Notes: generated by a model not told the origin, from the sequence alone. Shown: positions 46,310 through 59,407, counted from the first letter of the stretch. The stretch: DNA of 64,000 nt from Talinum fruticosum (GCA_021018815.1 JAITYX010000010.1:496001-560000), one strand, 5' to 3'. Program-made: numbers and translations.

Positions 46310-47539
46310 ATATTACCTCAAGTTCCTTCTCTCCTTGGCCTTCAGCTTAGCCTACTCTAATTTCTTCTTCTTCTTTAAAGTGAGATTTTGAGTCCTCGGC
46401 AGCCTTAGATCTACGCTCTTGAAGACAACTAACCTGGTCATACTGCCACTTAATAACTTCCTTTAGGATAAAGACCAGAGCTTGACTCCGATCTATTTGC
46501 TTTTGAGTCGTGCTCGAAGCCGAGTCAAGATAAGCATGAAAGCCTGGAAAGTACCAAGAGTTGATTGTAACTCTTTGGCAAGAGCGACGAATTGGGAGGC
46601 CACATTCGAAGTAAATTTGTAGAAGCGGTACTCTAGGAAGAAGAAGGACCAGCTATTAGAAGAGGAGTTTAAGAACTCTTCGAGTCTAAGGAGGAGGAGG
46701 TGGAAGCTCGGAAGAAGGAACCTAGACACCGAGGCGAGATTTCCCGAGCATGCAAGACCAACTAGCTCGGACACTGCTTGTACAAATGGCTGGCTCAAGA
46801 CATTTGTGTGGATCATCAGGAAGATCCACTTGGAAGTGATTAAAAATAGTAGTAAGTAAAGCTCCGAAAGGAAGAGTGGGTTTCTTCTAATCGGTAGGAA
46901 CATAAGCTATTTGCTTGATAATGAAAGGGAAGAGGTCAACCTCATACCCTTCAAGAATATTATATAAAACTTTGAGAACCTTGCTTGTTGGGGTTCTCCT
47001 TGGATGGATAGAATGAGAACACTATTCTCATCGGAATAAAGTAGAGAAGTCCGGCTTCGGACTTCGTATAAGTCACAAAAATTTCTTTCTAGATTTAGGA
47101 ACAATTTTGGCATACTTAAAGAAATCGTCAACGATTTTATTGAGAGGAATAGGATTTGAGTTCGGAAAGATAGTTTGAACATCAAAGAGTTTGTGAAGAA
47201 CAGAGATGTTAATCCGAATAATCTTCCTTTGAACGAGAGAAAAGACTATGTTGTCTCTTGCAACCATGTTGGTATAGAATTCAATGACAAGTCTGGGGTA
47301 TATGTTATCACGGAAACATGGGTAGTTGAAAGTTCTTGTGTAGAGAATAGGCTTTATCCACGAGATTTTGGTGGATGAGAAGAATTGCTCTAGTGTAGGG
47401 CTATGATTTTCTTTGGCTCATCAAAAGCGAGAGCCTTGCATTTAGAAGGATCCTTTTGAGGATTCTCAGGTCGGGTGGTTCGGGTTCTAGCCTTTTTGGT
47501 GGTTGACCCTCCTTCGGCTGCACTTCATCTCTTAGGCAT
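46310..47539 (-). pseudogene. copia extra ORF (putative plant transposon protein / env-like), old copy
   Basis: Starts MPKR at 47539, then a basic Lys/Arg/Thr segment. Blocks follow: YPRLVIEFYTNMV, RKIIRINISVLHKLFDVQ, NKIVDDFFKYAKIVPKSRKK, NILEGYEVDLFPFIIKQIA, LPFGALLTTIFNHFQVDLP. EFY..., the FF.YAK block and LPFGALLT...F are shared with the copy at 52230-53840 and resemble the putative plant transposon protein domain (PF20167-like). In Sireviruses an ORF at this place is called env-like; its function is unknown. Several stops and frameshifts. The C-terminal part is Lys/Glu/Arg rich on a CT/GA tract. Confidence 0.6.
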
Positions 47540-47717
47540 TAAGAGAAAAAGTGAAAGGGATTTGATTTGAGAGTGAGAATGTGTAGGAAAGGGAACGAGC
47601 GAGAGAGAGCGAGAGAATTGAGAGTTTGAAATTGAAGAGTGTCCGAGAAAGGAATTATGAGTTCGAGTGTAGAGAGTGAGAGAGATAGCAAAGTGAATGA
47701 ATGAGGGTGAAAATGTG

Positions 47718-47727
47718 CTATTTATAA
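47718..47727 (-). promoter_or_regulatory. internal TATA box before the copia extra ORF (old copy)
   Basis: TTATAAATAG on the minus strand, about 180 bp upstream of the ATG at 47539, with a CT-rich leader between. The complete element has the same box at 54083-54092. Confidence 0.5.
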
Positions 47728-48179
47728 AACAACGACTCTCAAAGAAGAAAAGCCTTACCGACTCAGGCACTCGGAGTAACAACTAGTCTGTTTGGCATTC
47801 TAGTATGCAACAATTACTTCTTGAAACTACTTCCTTCTAACGACTAGTTTCCGACCATTCGCGTGACGAGAGAGAAGTAAAAAAAATCGAAAATATTTCT
47901 AAGATTATCCATTGATTTAGAGATGATCTCATAATTTTGATGCCCATTTTTCTTAATAACCGAGTCCGACTCGAGTGATGTGTACATGTGTAAGGTACTC
48001 GGAACACACTAAAAAACTTAATAACTTATAGCTTAGTTTCATCATATTTCAATCGATCCACTAGTTATTCACTCGGAACATATAATAATCAATCAAACTC
48101 ATAAATTTTCATGTAATCAATTAAATATTTATGGAATCATCATGCTAAATTGATTCCTAATAAAGCAAAAGTGATCTTT

Positions 48180-50265
48180 ATAAGAGGTTTTATGAAAATA
48201 TCGAGTTAATTGAAATTTGATAGGGATAAACTCAAGTGCAATGTTACCTTTTTTAGAGTGGTCTCTCCTAAAATGATATATGACCTCGATGTGCTTTGTG
48301 TTTTTAATGCTTGGACTGGATTCTTTGTAATACTGATGGCCCTTTGATTATCACACTTGATTGGGATAGATGTAAATGACAATCTTAGATCCTTCAAATG
48401 TTGCTTGATCCATAAAATCTAAGCACAACGAGGCTCAAACCAGTATGTACTCTACTTCAGCTATTGATAGAGCATTTGAATTTTGCTTCTTTGAGTGCCA
48501 GTAGATGAGTGATTGGCCCAGAATTAGCATGCTCATGAGGTACTCTTTTCCGTCAACCTTGCATCCAACATAGTCAGCATATGAGTATCCAGTGAGAGTC
48601 GGACTTCAATCCTTTGAATACTAGAGACCAAGTGTTTGAGTTCCTATAAGATATCTAAAAATTCTATTCACCACAGTGAGATGTGATTCTTTTGGATTAG
48701 CTTAAAATCTTGCACATAGACAGACACTAAACTTAATATCTAGCCTACTAGATGTAAGATAAAGTAAAGATCCAATCATACCTCTGTAGAGTTTCTAATC
48801 TACGACTTTACCTTTCTCATCCGAGTCAAGTTTAGTATTACTACTCATAGTGTTGTTGAATGTTTCATTGGTGTGGTTGGATTGATGAACATAGATGCCA
48901 TCCTTTTCTTACTTGATTTGCAATCCAAGAAAGAAATTGAGTTCTCCTAACATACTCATTTGGAACTCCTGTCTCATCAACTCGGAAAACACTTGGCATA
49001 GAGTTTCATTAGTAGCTCCAAAACTAATGTCATAAACATAAATCTAAATAATGATAAAATTATTCCTCTTGGTTTTTGTGAAAAGTGTTTTGTCAATAAG
49101 ACTTCTTTTGAAATTATTTTTATCCAAGAAACTACTTAGTCTTTCATACCAAGCTCTTGGAGCTTGTTTTAGACCATACAAAGCTTTTTGCAAATTAAAA
49201 AGATGATTTGGAAATTGAGAGTTTTCAAATCTAGGGCTTTTCTCAACATAAAGTTCTTGAATAAAAACATTAAGAAATGCACACTTAACATCTATTTGAT
49301 ATAGCTTAATGTTCATGCTTGGATGCAAATGCTAAGAGAATTCCGATTGCCTCAATCCTAGCAGCGAGTGCAAAGGTTTCCCCACAATCAATTCCTTCTT
49401 CTTGGTTATAACCTTGAGCAACTAATAGGCTTTATTTCCGACAATAAACCCTCCCTCATCCAGTTTGTTTTTGAAAACCCATTTGGTTCCTATAACTAGG
49501 TGGTCAAAAGGTCTTTTGGTGAGAGTCTAGACTTGGTTTCTTTCAAATTGAGATAATTCTTCTTGCATGGCCTTTACCCATTCAGGTTCAAGTAGGGCTT
49601 CTAGTACATTTTTAGGATCAATTAATGAAATGAATGTTGAAAATGTACATAAGTTTTACAAAGAAGAACGAGTTCTTACCCCACTATTGATGTCGAAATG
49701 ATGTTCTCAGGCGTGTGATTAGATGCATATTTGAAAGTTTTACCTGCCCTATGATTTACCAAATTTGTTAGTTGAATGTTTCTTCTCTTCAATTGGTTCA
49801 ACTTGTTGATTTTCTTCACTAGCTTGATCTTCGAGTAGTATGAGCTGGTTCTTGAATTGGCTCATTCCGAGTTGGCTCGGTTCCTTTGTTTTTGTTCATT
49901 CTAAGCTCATCCTCTGCTATGTCATTTTCATCTCAATTGAGCTTGAGATGTGAGAAAGTGGATTCACTTAAACTGCCATGATCAATATCATCAAAGATAA
50001 CGTGGATACTTTCTTCCACTTTGTTAGTTCTCTTGTTAAAGATTCTATAAGCTTTGCTATGTGAAGAATAACCGAGATAAATACCTTCATCCGACCTTGC
50101 ATCAAATTTGGTAAGATGTTCCTTAGCATTTTTATGTATAAAGCATTTACATCTGAATGGTTTGAAGTAGGAAATGTTAGTCTTTTTCCTTTTGTATAGC
50201 TCGTAGGGTGTCTTCTTCAGAATGGGTGGAATGAGGAATCTATTGAGAGTGTAATTTTCTATGTT
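48180..50265 (-). pseudogene. copia integrase end, RT and RNase H, old copy
   Basis: 50268-49933: NYTLNRFLIPPILKKTPYEL, FIHKNAKEHLTKFDARSDEG, GYSSHSKAYRIFNKRTNKVE, the integrase-RT linker. 49600-48640 RT: HPSMNIKLYQIDVKCAFLNV, LFNLQKALYGLKQAPRAWYE, SFLDKNNFKRSLIDKTLF. The YVDD region is broken around 49030. 48640-48200 RNase H: SRPDI-like block, IPIKCDNQRAISITKNPVQA. Collinear with the complete element at 54482-56700 but more damaged. The reading starts exactly at the insertion site of that element. Confidence 0.75.
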
Positions 50266-50270
50266 CATTG

Positions 50271-51821
50271 TGAAGGTTTGCTTAGGTAGAGGCTAAGTCA
50301 TCCTAGAGGGGGTGAATAGGGTGATGATGAAACTTGCTTGAAATTTTAAATAGATATGACTCTAAGGAGAGTGAGAGTCAAAGATGAACTCGGAAAATTA
50401 GCTAACTCGGAATTTAGAGATGATTGAAGAAACAGATTAAACAGAATTCAAAACTGTCCGAGTCTAAAATGTACTCGGAAAAGTAATAACTTAGAAAGTA
50501 TGTGGAAACCCTCCCGGGGCAGAAAACCACGGACCGTGCTAATCCAAGCACGAAGTCAAATCCACTATTTTGAGTCCACAAAATACAGTAGATCGACTCA
50601 ACCCCGAGTTGCTCCCTTAGACAACTCCTTACAAGTTTCCTAGACTCGAAATTCCCTTATCCGATCTAGTACTTCCTAGCTAAGATAACCCTTATAGCTA
50701 GGGACAAGCGAGCTGAGTTAACCCTTATAGCTCGGTCAAGGGACCTTACATAGAGAGTAAGAAAGAGAGTGTTTGTAATCGAGTACAAGACCTTACAACT
50801 CGGAATATAATGAATTACGGAATTGGAGTTGTAAGTAGAAGATTGAGAATACAATGGCTTTTGATCAAGTATGCGTATTAACAATAGATTTGGCAATCTT
50901 CAAGTCTTGAAAGTTGGCTTCTATTTATAGATGACCAAGCGACTTAGCCGTTGTGTCCATCTTCCGACTGGAAGTCCTTTGTGACCGTTGTGTAGGATTT
51001 TCTTAGTCACTCGGAAAATATCCGTTGAAATATGAGCGTTAGACAACGGCTCTTGACTCCCTTGGAAGTGCCTAAAACCACCTGGCGGTGTCTTCAAAAG
51101 TAAGGTGGAAACCACCGTTGAGCTTAGTGTTGCGGATTTCCATTTCGGAAACAGGACAACCCCGACACGATATCCGAGGCTAGGTCGAGGTGGAAAAAGC
51201 CTTGTCTCGCTGGTGATTTGACGTTTTGAAGCCGGTTACTTTTGTATTTCAAATTTAGAATAGCCTTGTTTGAATCACCTACAAAAGTAAATCAATTTGG
51301 TTCTCAAAGTATAAAATACTTTGGTCCAAGATTAGACACGAGATAATAATATGATTAAGATAATTAAGTGACCAATTGACTGGGTCGGAAAAGGAATGGA
51401 AATTTCTAAGTCTAATATTCATGATACTCAAAATTTCATCCGAGTCGAGTCTAAAAGAGAATCAAGTTAACTAACGAATATCGGAGGAAATAAACTTGAT
51501 CTAGGCTGAGCATGAATTCAAACGAAACTACCGAGTTAGAGCGCGAAAAGATAGTGTTTGAATCATGCAATTTTTCCGAGTGTTGAGTGACTCGGAACCG
51601 AGTGAAACATGGTAAGTGCATATATGCTTTACGAATCATACAGAGTCATGTATAAATGCACGAGATAATTTCTATAACACTTAGAGAAAATACCATACCA
51701 CTCGGAAAAGTTTCTAAGACACAGGGAATGATTTGGAATCAAAACTTTATAAGTGAGAAAGTCCGATACACGATTCCCTTGATAGAACTCGGAAAGGTGA
51801 GATGTAAAGTCCGAGTCTTCA
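50271..51821 (-). repeat. 3' LTR of the complete copia element
   Basis: Plus-strand ends TGAAGGTTTG and GTCTTCA, so the LTR on its own strand starts TGAAGAC and ends CCTTCA. TATA box 50921-50930. A dyad TTCCGAGT (51574-51581) and ACTCGGAA (51590-51597) with 8-nt loop lies near its 5' end. The word ACTCGG/CCGAGT occurs about ten times. Confidence 0.85.
50921..50930 (-). promoter_or_regulatory. copia 3' LTR TATA box
   Basis: CTATAAATAG on the minus strand, about 890 bp from the LTR start, conserved in all three copia LTRs of the window. Confidence 0.6.
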
Positions 51822-51834
51822 ATCTCCCCTTTTT
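51822..51834 (-). other. polypurine tract
   Basis: AAAAAGGGGAGAT on the minus strand, immediately before the 3' LTR. This fixes the LTR boundary and the orientation. Confidence 0.75.
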
Positions 51835-52229
51835 GATGAAAGGCATTCCATACTTTAGACAAAAACTTTGTGAGTGATATCAATCTGTTTTTGCATACTT
51901 GTACGAGAAAATAAGAACATACTCGAAGTATCGGAACATGAAGCAACAAAATAGATACTCAAGCAATTATTAATGAAAAGCATATAAGATGGAAATTCAA
52001 AAATGCTAGCATTTAACATTTTACTCGGAGAATTGGAACAAAATGCATAATTTTATTGAATTGAAAGATATGTACAGAGTGAGAGAGAGAGACTCCCCTA
52101 GACAAGACAACAAATTTTCTAATCATTCTCCCCTTGCCTTTCAGAGAAAAACAAAAAAATGGGAAGAATAAAAGAAATACAAGTTTGATGTCCGGACAAA
52201 AGACAAAAAAATGTAAATGAAAGATGAAG

Positions 52230-53840
52230 AAATTAAGAGGGGGATGGGTTTGTCCGAGTGGAAGAAGAAGGACGAGCGGAGCGCCGGCGCCGATAGGATC
52301 TTGACGATGTGCTTGAGCGCAGCGGAGGGAGGACAGGGATCTCCGGCAGAGGCTCGCTTCGAGTGGCCGACCCGTAACGAGGGGATCCAGAGGTTCTTCC
52401 TTTTGTACCTCGGCAGCTGGAGGGGACCGCTCAGGCCGACCCGCCGCTAATTGTCCGTGTGCGGCAAGGTCTTCGACCCACTCGGACTCGCTGTCCGAGC
52501 CGAGCACTTCCAGGTGAGCTTTAAGAGCACTTGTACCCTTAGCTGTTGCTCCTTGTTCTTTCTTATGTTCCTCCCCACCGCAGGGAGCCGCCTCGCAGCA
52601 GGCTCCTCGGCTTCGCTTCTTCTTGATCTTCTTCTTCCCCTCGCCTCTATCTCGAGGAGGTCTTGGCCGGGCTCGAGGACTCTTCGGATGTGTCCGAGTC
52701 GCCTTGGTCCTGAGCTGCCTTGGACCGTCTCTCCTGGAGGAGCTCTATCAGCTCCCTCTGCTCCTTCACTGGGGCCTTCATCTCAATGAGCGGATTTTGC
52801 TGCTCTCGGATTTGAGACTCAGGCGGTTTTCGATTTTGGTCATAGATCGATAGACAGTCTTAAATGACCGGAGTATGTCCTTGAATTCCAAGGACACAGA
52901 GCTGATTTTATCCATGAAGGCGGAGGAGAGAATGGAAGTAAGAGACTTAGAGGCACCTGAGGTGGAAGCACCACCAGGTGGGGCGGGAAGAGAAAGGGGG
53001 CATCTTTCCGAATCCGAGAGGGCCTCGGCTCTAAGCTATGTACCTAGATACCGGGTTCGGTTTCCGGTACTCGTACCCCGAAGCTCCTTTTTGCCGACAA
53101 CAACGGCAACCTCGTAAACAGACGTTTGGATTTGAGGGAAGAGGAACTTTGAATTGTTTGAAAACAAGGGTGAGAAGAGCACCGAAAGGAAGAGGGGTGT
53201 TCTTCTTGTTTTGGAGTTGAGTTGGTACGACTGCCATTTGCTCAATGATGGAGGGAAAGAGGTCTACTTCGTAGCCCTCGAGAATGTCAAAGAGAGCTTT
53301 GAGGTGTTTGGAGTTTGGATTCTCTTTGCTAGAGTGCGAGAGAGAAGAAGGTTCTCATCAGCAGGAAGAACGAAGACGTGCTTCTAACCTTAGCCGAGTC
53401 ACGGAGAAATTTTTGCGTAACCTAGGGAACTCTTTGGCATATTTTTCAAAGAAGTCGTCGGCGACCTCGGTGAAAGGAATTAGATTACTTGTTCAAGAAG
53501 AGAGAAGAGACCTTAAACAAACGATGGAGAAGAGAGGTGTTAATGCGAACTGTTATATTCGAACCCCGGAGGTTAGAACACCTTCGGAGCTGATGAGATG
53601 AGTGTAAAACTCGGATACGAGTTCGAGGTATATGAACTCGCTGAAACAAAGAAAATTATACACCCCTGTTGATTGGATGTGAGGCAACCATGAAAATTTG
53701 GTGGTTGGGAAGAACTTATCATCCAGCAGCAAGATGCTTGGGTGACAATAGGTTTAGAATTTGAAGGGCCTTCTTGGCTTTTGGTTCGGGGTTTCTTTGT
53801 GGCGAGCCAAGAAAGTCCGGTGAGAACCTCTTTTTGTCAT
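52230..53840 (-). pseudogene. copia extra ORF (putative plant transposon protein / env-like)
   Basis: ATG at 53840 (MTKRGSHRTFLARHKETPN), basic start as in the old copy. Blocks in changing frames: CFSEFIYLELVSEFYTHLIS, EVADDFFEKYAKEFPRLRKN, ILEGYEVDLFPSIIEQMA, LPFGALLTLVFKQFKVPLPS, then a linker with DKISSVSLEFKDILRSFKTV and a Lys/Arg-rich tract (52600-52700). The C-terminal acidic and Pro-rich end is GSDSESEWVEDLAAHGQ and onward. LPFGALLT..F and EFY match the putative plant transposon protein domain. The 3' end is GC-rich compared with the AT-rich element. At least five frameshifts or stops. Its place between RNase H and polypurine tract is that of the Sirevirus env-like gene; the function is unknown. 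Confidence 0.62.
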
Positions 53841-54082
53841 TTTTGAAGAAAAAGAGAGAGTAGGAAGGCTTGAGAAGGATGAGGTAAGAAGAACTCGAAG
53901 AGAGAAAAAGTAAAAGAGTAGAAGAAAGAGTTGAGAGCAGACTTAGCTTACTTAAGATGATCTTCACGAAACTTGAAATAACCGGAAATCGCCGTAGACG
54001 CAGAGAGCTTTGTGCGCGAAGTTTGGATTTCGAGAGAGAGAGTAAGTGAAAAGTAAAGTAATGAAATGAAGGAGAATAGTCG

Positions 54083-54092
54083 CTATTTATAA
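54083..54092 (-). promoter_or_regulatory. internal TATA box before the copia extra ORF
   Basis: TTATAAATAG on the minus strand, about 240 bp upstream of the ATG at 53840. The intervening leader is CT-rich (CTTACTCTCTCTCTCG). The same position and sequence exist in the older copy (47718-47727). Confidence 0.5.
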
Positions 54093-54481
54093 GAAAATAA
54101 TCGTCCTTCGATATTTGTTCCGACTCAGCTCTTTCAACAGTCACCTTAGACCGGTGTGACTGGTTCTCTCCTTCAACGGTTAGAATTCTAGTGGTTGCCT
54201 TCCAACGGCTAGTTGTCCGATCACGGCGCGCGAGAGAGAGAAAAAGATTTTGAAAATAAATTCTGAAATTCTCCACTTATCTAGAGATGATTTCGAAGAT
54301 TGATGTCCATTTTTCTCAACGTCCGAGTCCGACTCGCCTCGGTTCGAGTGACTCGAAACTGGAAGCAAATAATAACTATCGGCTCGAGTATCACTAAATC
54401 AACCGAACCGATAGTTACTAAAGGATTCTAAACACATAACACATAATCATGTAAAGAAGTTTTCACATAGTAAGCACACAA

Positions 54482-57400
54482 TTATACATTTAACGTACCA
54501 AGCTGATTCCTAATAAAACAAAATTGATCCTCACCAAGAGGCTTAGTAAAGATATCGACTAGTTGAAGATTGGTAGGAACGAAATTTACTTTAATATCAC
54601 CTTTCTCATAATGGTCTCTTAAGAAATGGTATCCGACCTCAATATGTTTTGTCTTTGAGTGCTGAATTGGATTTTTGGTGATCCTAATTGCACTTTGATT
54701 GTCACACTTGATTGGAACCGATTTGAAAGAAAGTCCAAGATCTCTCAAGTGTTGTTTTATCCATAAAATCCGAGCACAGACATGCCCCAGCTGGAATATA
54801 CTCAGCCTTGGCAGTTGATAGAGCTACTGAGTTTTGCTTCTTTGAGTGCCAAGATATTAAGGATTGACCCGAAATTGGCAAGCTCCTGAAGTGCTCTTTC
54901 TATCAACTTTGTATCCAGCGTAATCAGCATCCGAGTATCCAAGTGAGAGTTAGTTCCGAGTCTCTTAAGTACCATAGACCTAGATTCCGAGTCCCCGTAA
55001 GATATCTAAATATTCTCTTCACCGCGGTGAGATGTGATTCTTTTGGATTAGCTTGAAATCTTGCACATAGACAGACACTAAACATTATGTCCGGTCTACT
55101 TGAAGTAAGATATAGCAAAGATCCAATCATACCTCGATAGAGTTTCTAATCTATTGCTTTACCTTTCTCGTCCGAGTCAAGTTTTATGCTCGTTGCTCTT
55201 AGGTGTAGCTGCGTGCTTTGCATCTTGGAGATTATATTTTTCAGCAGCTCCTTGGTGTACTTTGATTGATGGACATAGATTCCATCTTTGTCTTGCTTGA
55301 TTTGTAGACCAAGGAAGAAATTGAGTTCTCCCATCATACTCATTTGAAATTCCTGTCTCATTAACTCGAAAAGTCTCGACATAAAATTTCATTAGTAGCT
55401 CCAAAAATTATATCATCAACATATATATGAGCGATAAGGAAATCTTTCCCTTTGGTTTTTATAAAGAGAGTCTTGTCGATCCGACCTCTTCTAAAATCAT
55501 TTTGAACCAAGAAATTGCTCGGTCTTTCGTACCAAGCTCCGGGAGCTTGTTTAAGACCATAAAGAGTTTTTGAAGTTGAAAACATGATTTGGAAATTCCG
55601 AGTTTTCAAAACCGGGAGGTTGCTCAACATAGACTTCCTCTTCAATAAAACCATTAAGAAAGGCACACTTAACATTAATTTGATATAACTTGATATTCAT
55701 GCAAGATGCAAATGCGAACATGATTCTAATGGCTTCAATTCGGCAACACATGCAAAGGTTTCGCCACAATCAATCCCTTCTTCCTAATTGTAACCTTGAG
55801 CCACAAGTCTAGCCTTGTTTCGACTACCAACCCACCTTCATGCAGTTTGTTCTTGAAAACCCATTTGGTTCCTATGACTCGGGTGGTCGAAGGTCGTTTG
55901 GTCAAAGTCCGGACTTGGTTTCTTTCGAATTGATTGAGTTCCTCTTGCATGGCCTCTACCCATTCAGGTTCATTTAGGGCTTCTAGTGCATTTTTGGGTT
56001 TAGTTAATGAAATGAATGCAGTTAATGCACATAGATTTTGAGAGAGGAACGAGTTCTTACCCAATTGTTGATGTCGGATAATATGTTTTCTAGTGGATGA
56101 CTAGAAGCATACTTGAATGCTCTACCTGTTCTCCGATTTACCGGATCCGTAGGCTGAACCGCTTGATCTTCGAAGCTTGTTCCGAGTGATCTTGTTCATC
56201 GATTGTTCGTTAACATTCCGAGTAGCCTCTTGAGTTGTCTCATTCCGAGTCACTTCGTTTTGAGTGACTTTATTCCGAGACTCGGTTGGGTTTGATTCCC
56301 GATAGGCTCACTTTTGTCAAGGTCATCATCTCTGCTGAGCTTCGGATCCGAGAATGATGATTCACTTGGCTTTTCCTGTCCAAGCTCATCAAACACAACG
56401 TGGATACTTTCTTCCACTTTGTTAGTTCTCTTATTAAAAATGCGATAAGCTTTACTATGAGATGAGTAACCCGGAAAAATACCTTTATCTCGACCGAGCA
56501 TCAAACTTGGTCGAGTGATCCTTACCATTGTTGTGAATGAAATACTTACATCCAAAGGGTTTGAAATAGGAAATATTGGGTTTCTTCCCTTTGTAGAGCT
56601 CATAAGGTGTTTTCTTCGAATGGTTCCGATAAGGCATTTGTTCAATGTGTAGTTGGTCGTGTTGATCGCCTCGGCCCGTAAATAGTAGGGTAGATTGTGC
56701 TCAATCATCATTGTCCTAGTTATTTCTTCAAGAGTCCTCGTTCTTTGTCTCCACTACTCCATTCTATTGAGGAGTTTTTGGTGTTGAGAAGTTGTGAGGG
56801 ATACCATTTTTGTCGTAAAACTCCGAGAATTCCGAGTAGTCGAACTCTCTTCCATGGTCGGTTCGAATTCTCCGGATCCGAGTCTTATACTCAACTTGGA
56901 TTTATCTCGCAGAGCTTGCTGAACTCCTTGAATGCTTCATTTTTGTGCTTGAGAAAACACACCCAGGTAAATCGTGAATAATCATCAATAATAACAACTA
57001 CATATGATTTACCTCCGAGGCTCTTAATAGGGATTTCACCACATAAATCCATATGCAGCAGTTCAAGCACTTTGGATGTGGAAACTGTCTTCAGTGATTT
57101 AAATGATGATCTAATTTGTTTCCCTCTTGTGCAAGCTTCACAAACTTTGTCTTTCTTGAAAGCACAGTTAGGCAAGCCTCTAACTAAACTATGAGATGCC
57201 AATTTCTTAATAGTATGCATGCTAACATGGCCTAATCTACGATGCCATTTCCATGAGTCATCATGAAGTGATGCTTTTAAACATGATAGATTTTGACTAG
57301 GATCGAGAGAGGAATAATGTAAGTGTTACTCGATCTCTTACCCGAGAGTTTGATCTCATTGGTAGTGTCATAAAAAATGTAACATTTGGTTTGAGTGAAT

Positions 57401-57500
57401 CTTACCTCTTGACCTTTATCACATAATTAAGAGATGCTGAGCGGATTGTACTTTAATCCTTTGACAAGGTAAACTGGGCTGACCAGATTGCTTCCCTTTC
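54482..57500 (-). pseudogene. copia pol: integrase, RT, RNase H
   Basis: GAG-pre-integrase 57260-57130 (KWHRRLGHVSMHTIKKLASH, then VCEACTRGKQ). Integrase 57100-56250: LLHMDLCGEIPIKSLGGKSY, DDYSRFTWVCFLKHKNEAFK, then LPYYLRAEAINTTNYTLNK, GYSSHSKAYRIFNKRTNKVE. RT 56060-55100: NALEALNEPEWVEAMQEELN, VYVEQPPGFENSEFPNHVF, LYGLKQAPGAWYERPSNFL, and intact catalytic AHIYVDDIIFGATNE (about 55435-55390), FFLGLQIKQDKDGIYVHQSK. RNase H 55130-54482: GSLLYLTSSRPDIMFSVCLC, PIKCDNQSAIRITKNPIQHS, HIEVGYHFLRDHYEKGDIKV, ending LGTLNV and stop. The frame changes at least six times, so no full polyprotein is possible. The protease motif before the pre-integrase domain is not recognisable. Confidence 0.82.
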
Positions 57501-57549
57501 CAATCTTGCCTTACCTTTGCTGTCATCTCCAAATGTGACTTTTCCTCCT

Positions 57550-59407
57550 TTGTACTCTTCTAACTCGGAAAAGAGTCCCGAGTGTCCTTTTGATCTTGTC
57601 CGAGTAACCTGCAAAATAGAGACAAACTAACCCTTCTCAATTCCTCTAACGAACCCAAGTAACACTCTTTACTCGTGGTCCTTTTCGAGGAAGAAGGTTT
57701 TTCGGAACCCGATTTGAATGACTTTGGGTTTAGTCCGATTCCGAGTCTTCCGTTTAGAAAACTAAGTCTCGTGTCTCTTTTTCTTGAAAAGCTTTCCTTT
57801 TAAAAGCTGGGAAATGGTTTTTCTTGTAAACTGGTCCGAGCTCTGTCCTTTTTTCTTTCTTATGAATAGGACCGTGCTCACCTTTCCTGAACTTTACAGT
57901 TCGGAATCTTTTGAAAAGTTTTGAGTAGGAATTGGATTCCTCCTCTTTGTTAAAACCAAGACCTTCCTTTCGAAGGAGACACATTGAGATCCCAAGAGCT
58001 TGTCAAGGTTTTTCGACCTTAAGTAAACTTTAAAACAAGATCTTGAGACTCATTGAGCTTTTGCTTTAGCTGTTCATTTTCTCTTCGAGTAACTCGGACT
58101 CGGCCTCATTGATTTGAGCACTAGTCTTGAGTTCTCTGATTGTGAGTCTCAGCTTTTCCAACTCATTTTTTAAAGAGATGCTCTCGAAGGAAATTGACTC
58201 AAGTTGTTCTTTAAAGTGAGAGGAATCGGAATTGGACTTTTCTTCCAAAGTGAAAATATACTTAGCCAAATCAACTTTGGAGAATTTTAGAAAGTTTAAT
58301 TACCTCTTGAGGATCGGATTCCTCATTGTCCGATTGATCCGAGTCCGACTCGATTCAGCCTTCGAGTCGAAAGTGCCATCGGACACTTTGAGTCATCTAA
58401 GTCCTCGTAACTCCATGTGACCATCATAGCCTTTTTCTTCCTTCCGTCCCTTTTTCTCTTGGGACAGTCCTTGACTATATGTTCCTTACTCGCCACATTC
58501 AAAGCATCCAGAGTTCTTAGTCAAAGATAACTTTAGAGGAGAAGAGTATTTACCTTTTTTATCCTTCTTGTCTTTCTTGTAGAACTCTTCTTTTGGCTTC
58601 TTATCCCATCTCTTGTGCTTCATCATTCTCTTGAAGCCTCTAGCAATAAGTGCCATGGGATCTTCTTCCGAGTCGGAGGAACTCGGATCTTCTTCTCTAG
58701 TTTCTAAGGCTTTCAGCTGCAATGTTCTTTTTGGTGCCGACCTCTTCATCCTCCTCCTCTAGGTGGATCTCATGGGTGAGAAACTTCCCAATGAGTTCGT
58801 CCGGCTTTAGTAGAGATAAGTTCCGAGCCTCTTCGATAGCTGTCACCTTAGGACCCCATCTTTTCTTGGGTAGGCTTTTGAGTATCTTTCTGCACATTTC
58901 CTCGTGGGAGATCTTTTGACCCAGAGATTTGAAATTATTGGTAATTTCGTAAATCGAATGAACATCCGAGTGATGTTTTCTTCGGCTCCATCTTGAACAG
59001 CTCATATTTATGAAGATATTGGCTTATCTTCGTTTGTCCGACCTGGCTTGTACCTTCATAAGTGTTGACCGAGTGTCCCACACTTCTTTGGTTGTGTCAC
59101 GAGCGGACACTCGGTTGTATGCTTCGAGCCGATGGTGCACATAAGAATGTTCATAGCCTTGAAGTTCTTTCCGAACTTTTCAGCTTCATCACCTGTGAAC
59201 TCAGCCTTTGTTTTGGGCACGATTCTTGTTTCTTCTATCTTCATGGGAAAGTAGTTTCCTTGTTATACGATGTTCCGGACATCTTCATCATGATCTAGGA
59301 GGAAACATTCCATGAGTTTCTTCCGAGTGCACGAAGTTGGATCCTTTGAACTTTGGTGGTCCGCTAGAAGATCTTCCTTCATCAAACTCTTCGTTGTTCC
59401 GAGCCAT
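57550..59407 (-). pseudogene. copia gag with zinc knuckle and long C-terminal coiled-coil tail
   Basis: ATG at 59407 (MARNNEEFDEGRSSSGPPKF, KGSNFVH), then after a frameshift PMKIEETRIVPKTKAEFTGD, EKFGKNFKAMNILMCTIGSK, the capsid-like region to about 58700, and DSEEDPMALIARGFKRMMKH, KKDKKDKKGKYSSPLK. Zinc knuckle half CFECGE at 58503-58486; the second half (a His-Cys part) is shifted out of frame. Downstream a coiled-coil tail: MAKYIFTLEEKSNSDSSHFK, LKNELEKLRLTIRELKTSAQ, then Lys-rich EHGPIHKKEKRTELGPVYKK. A long gag tail after the knuckle is typical of Sireviruses. Not intact. Confidence 0.72.
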
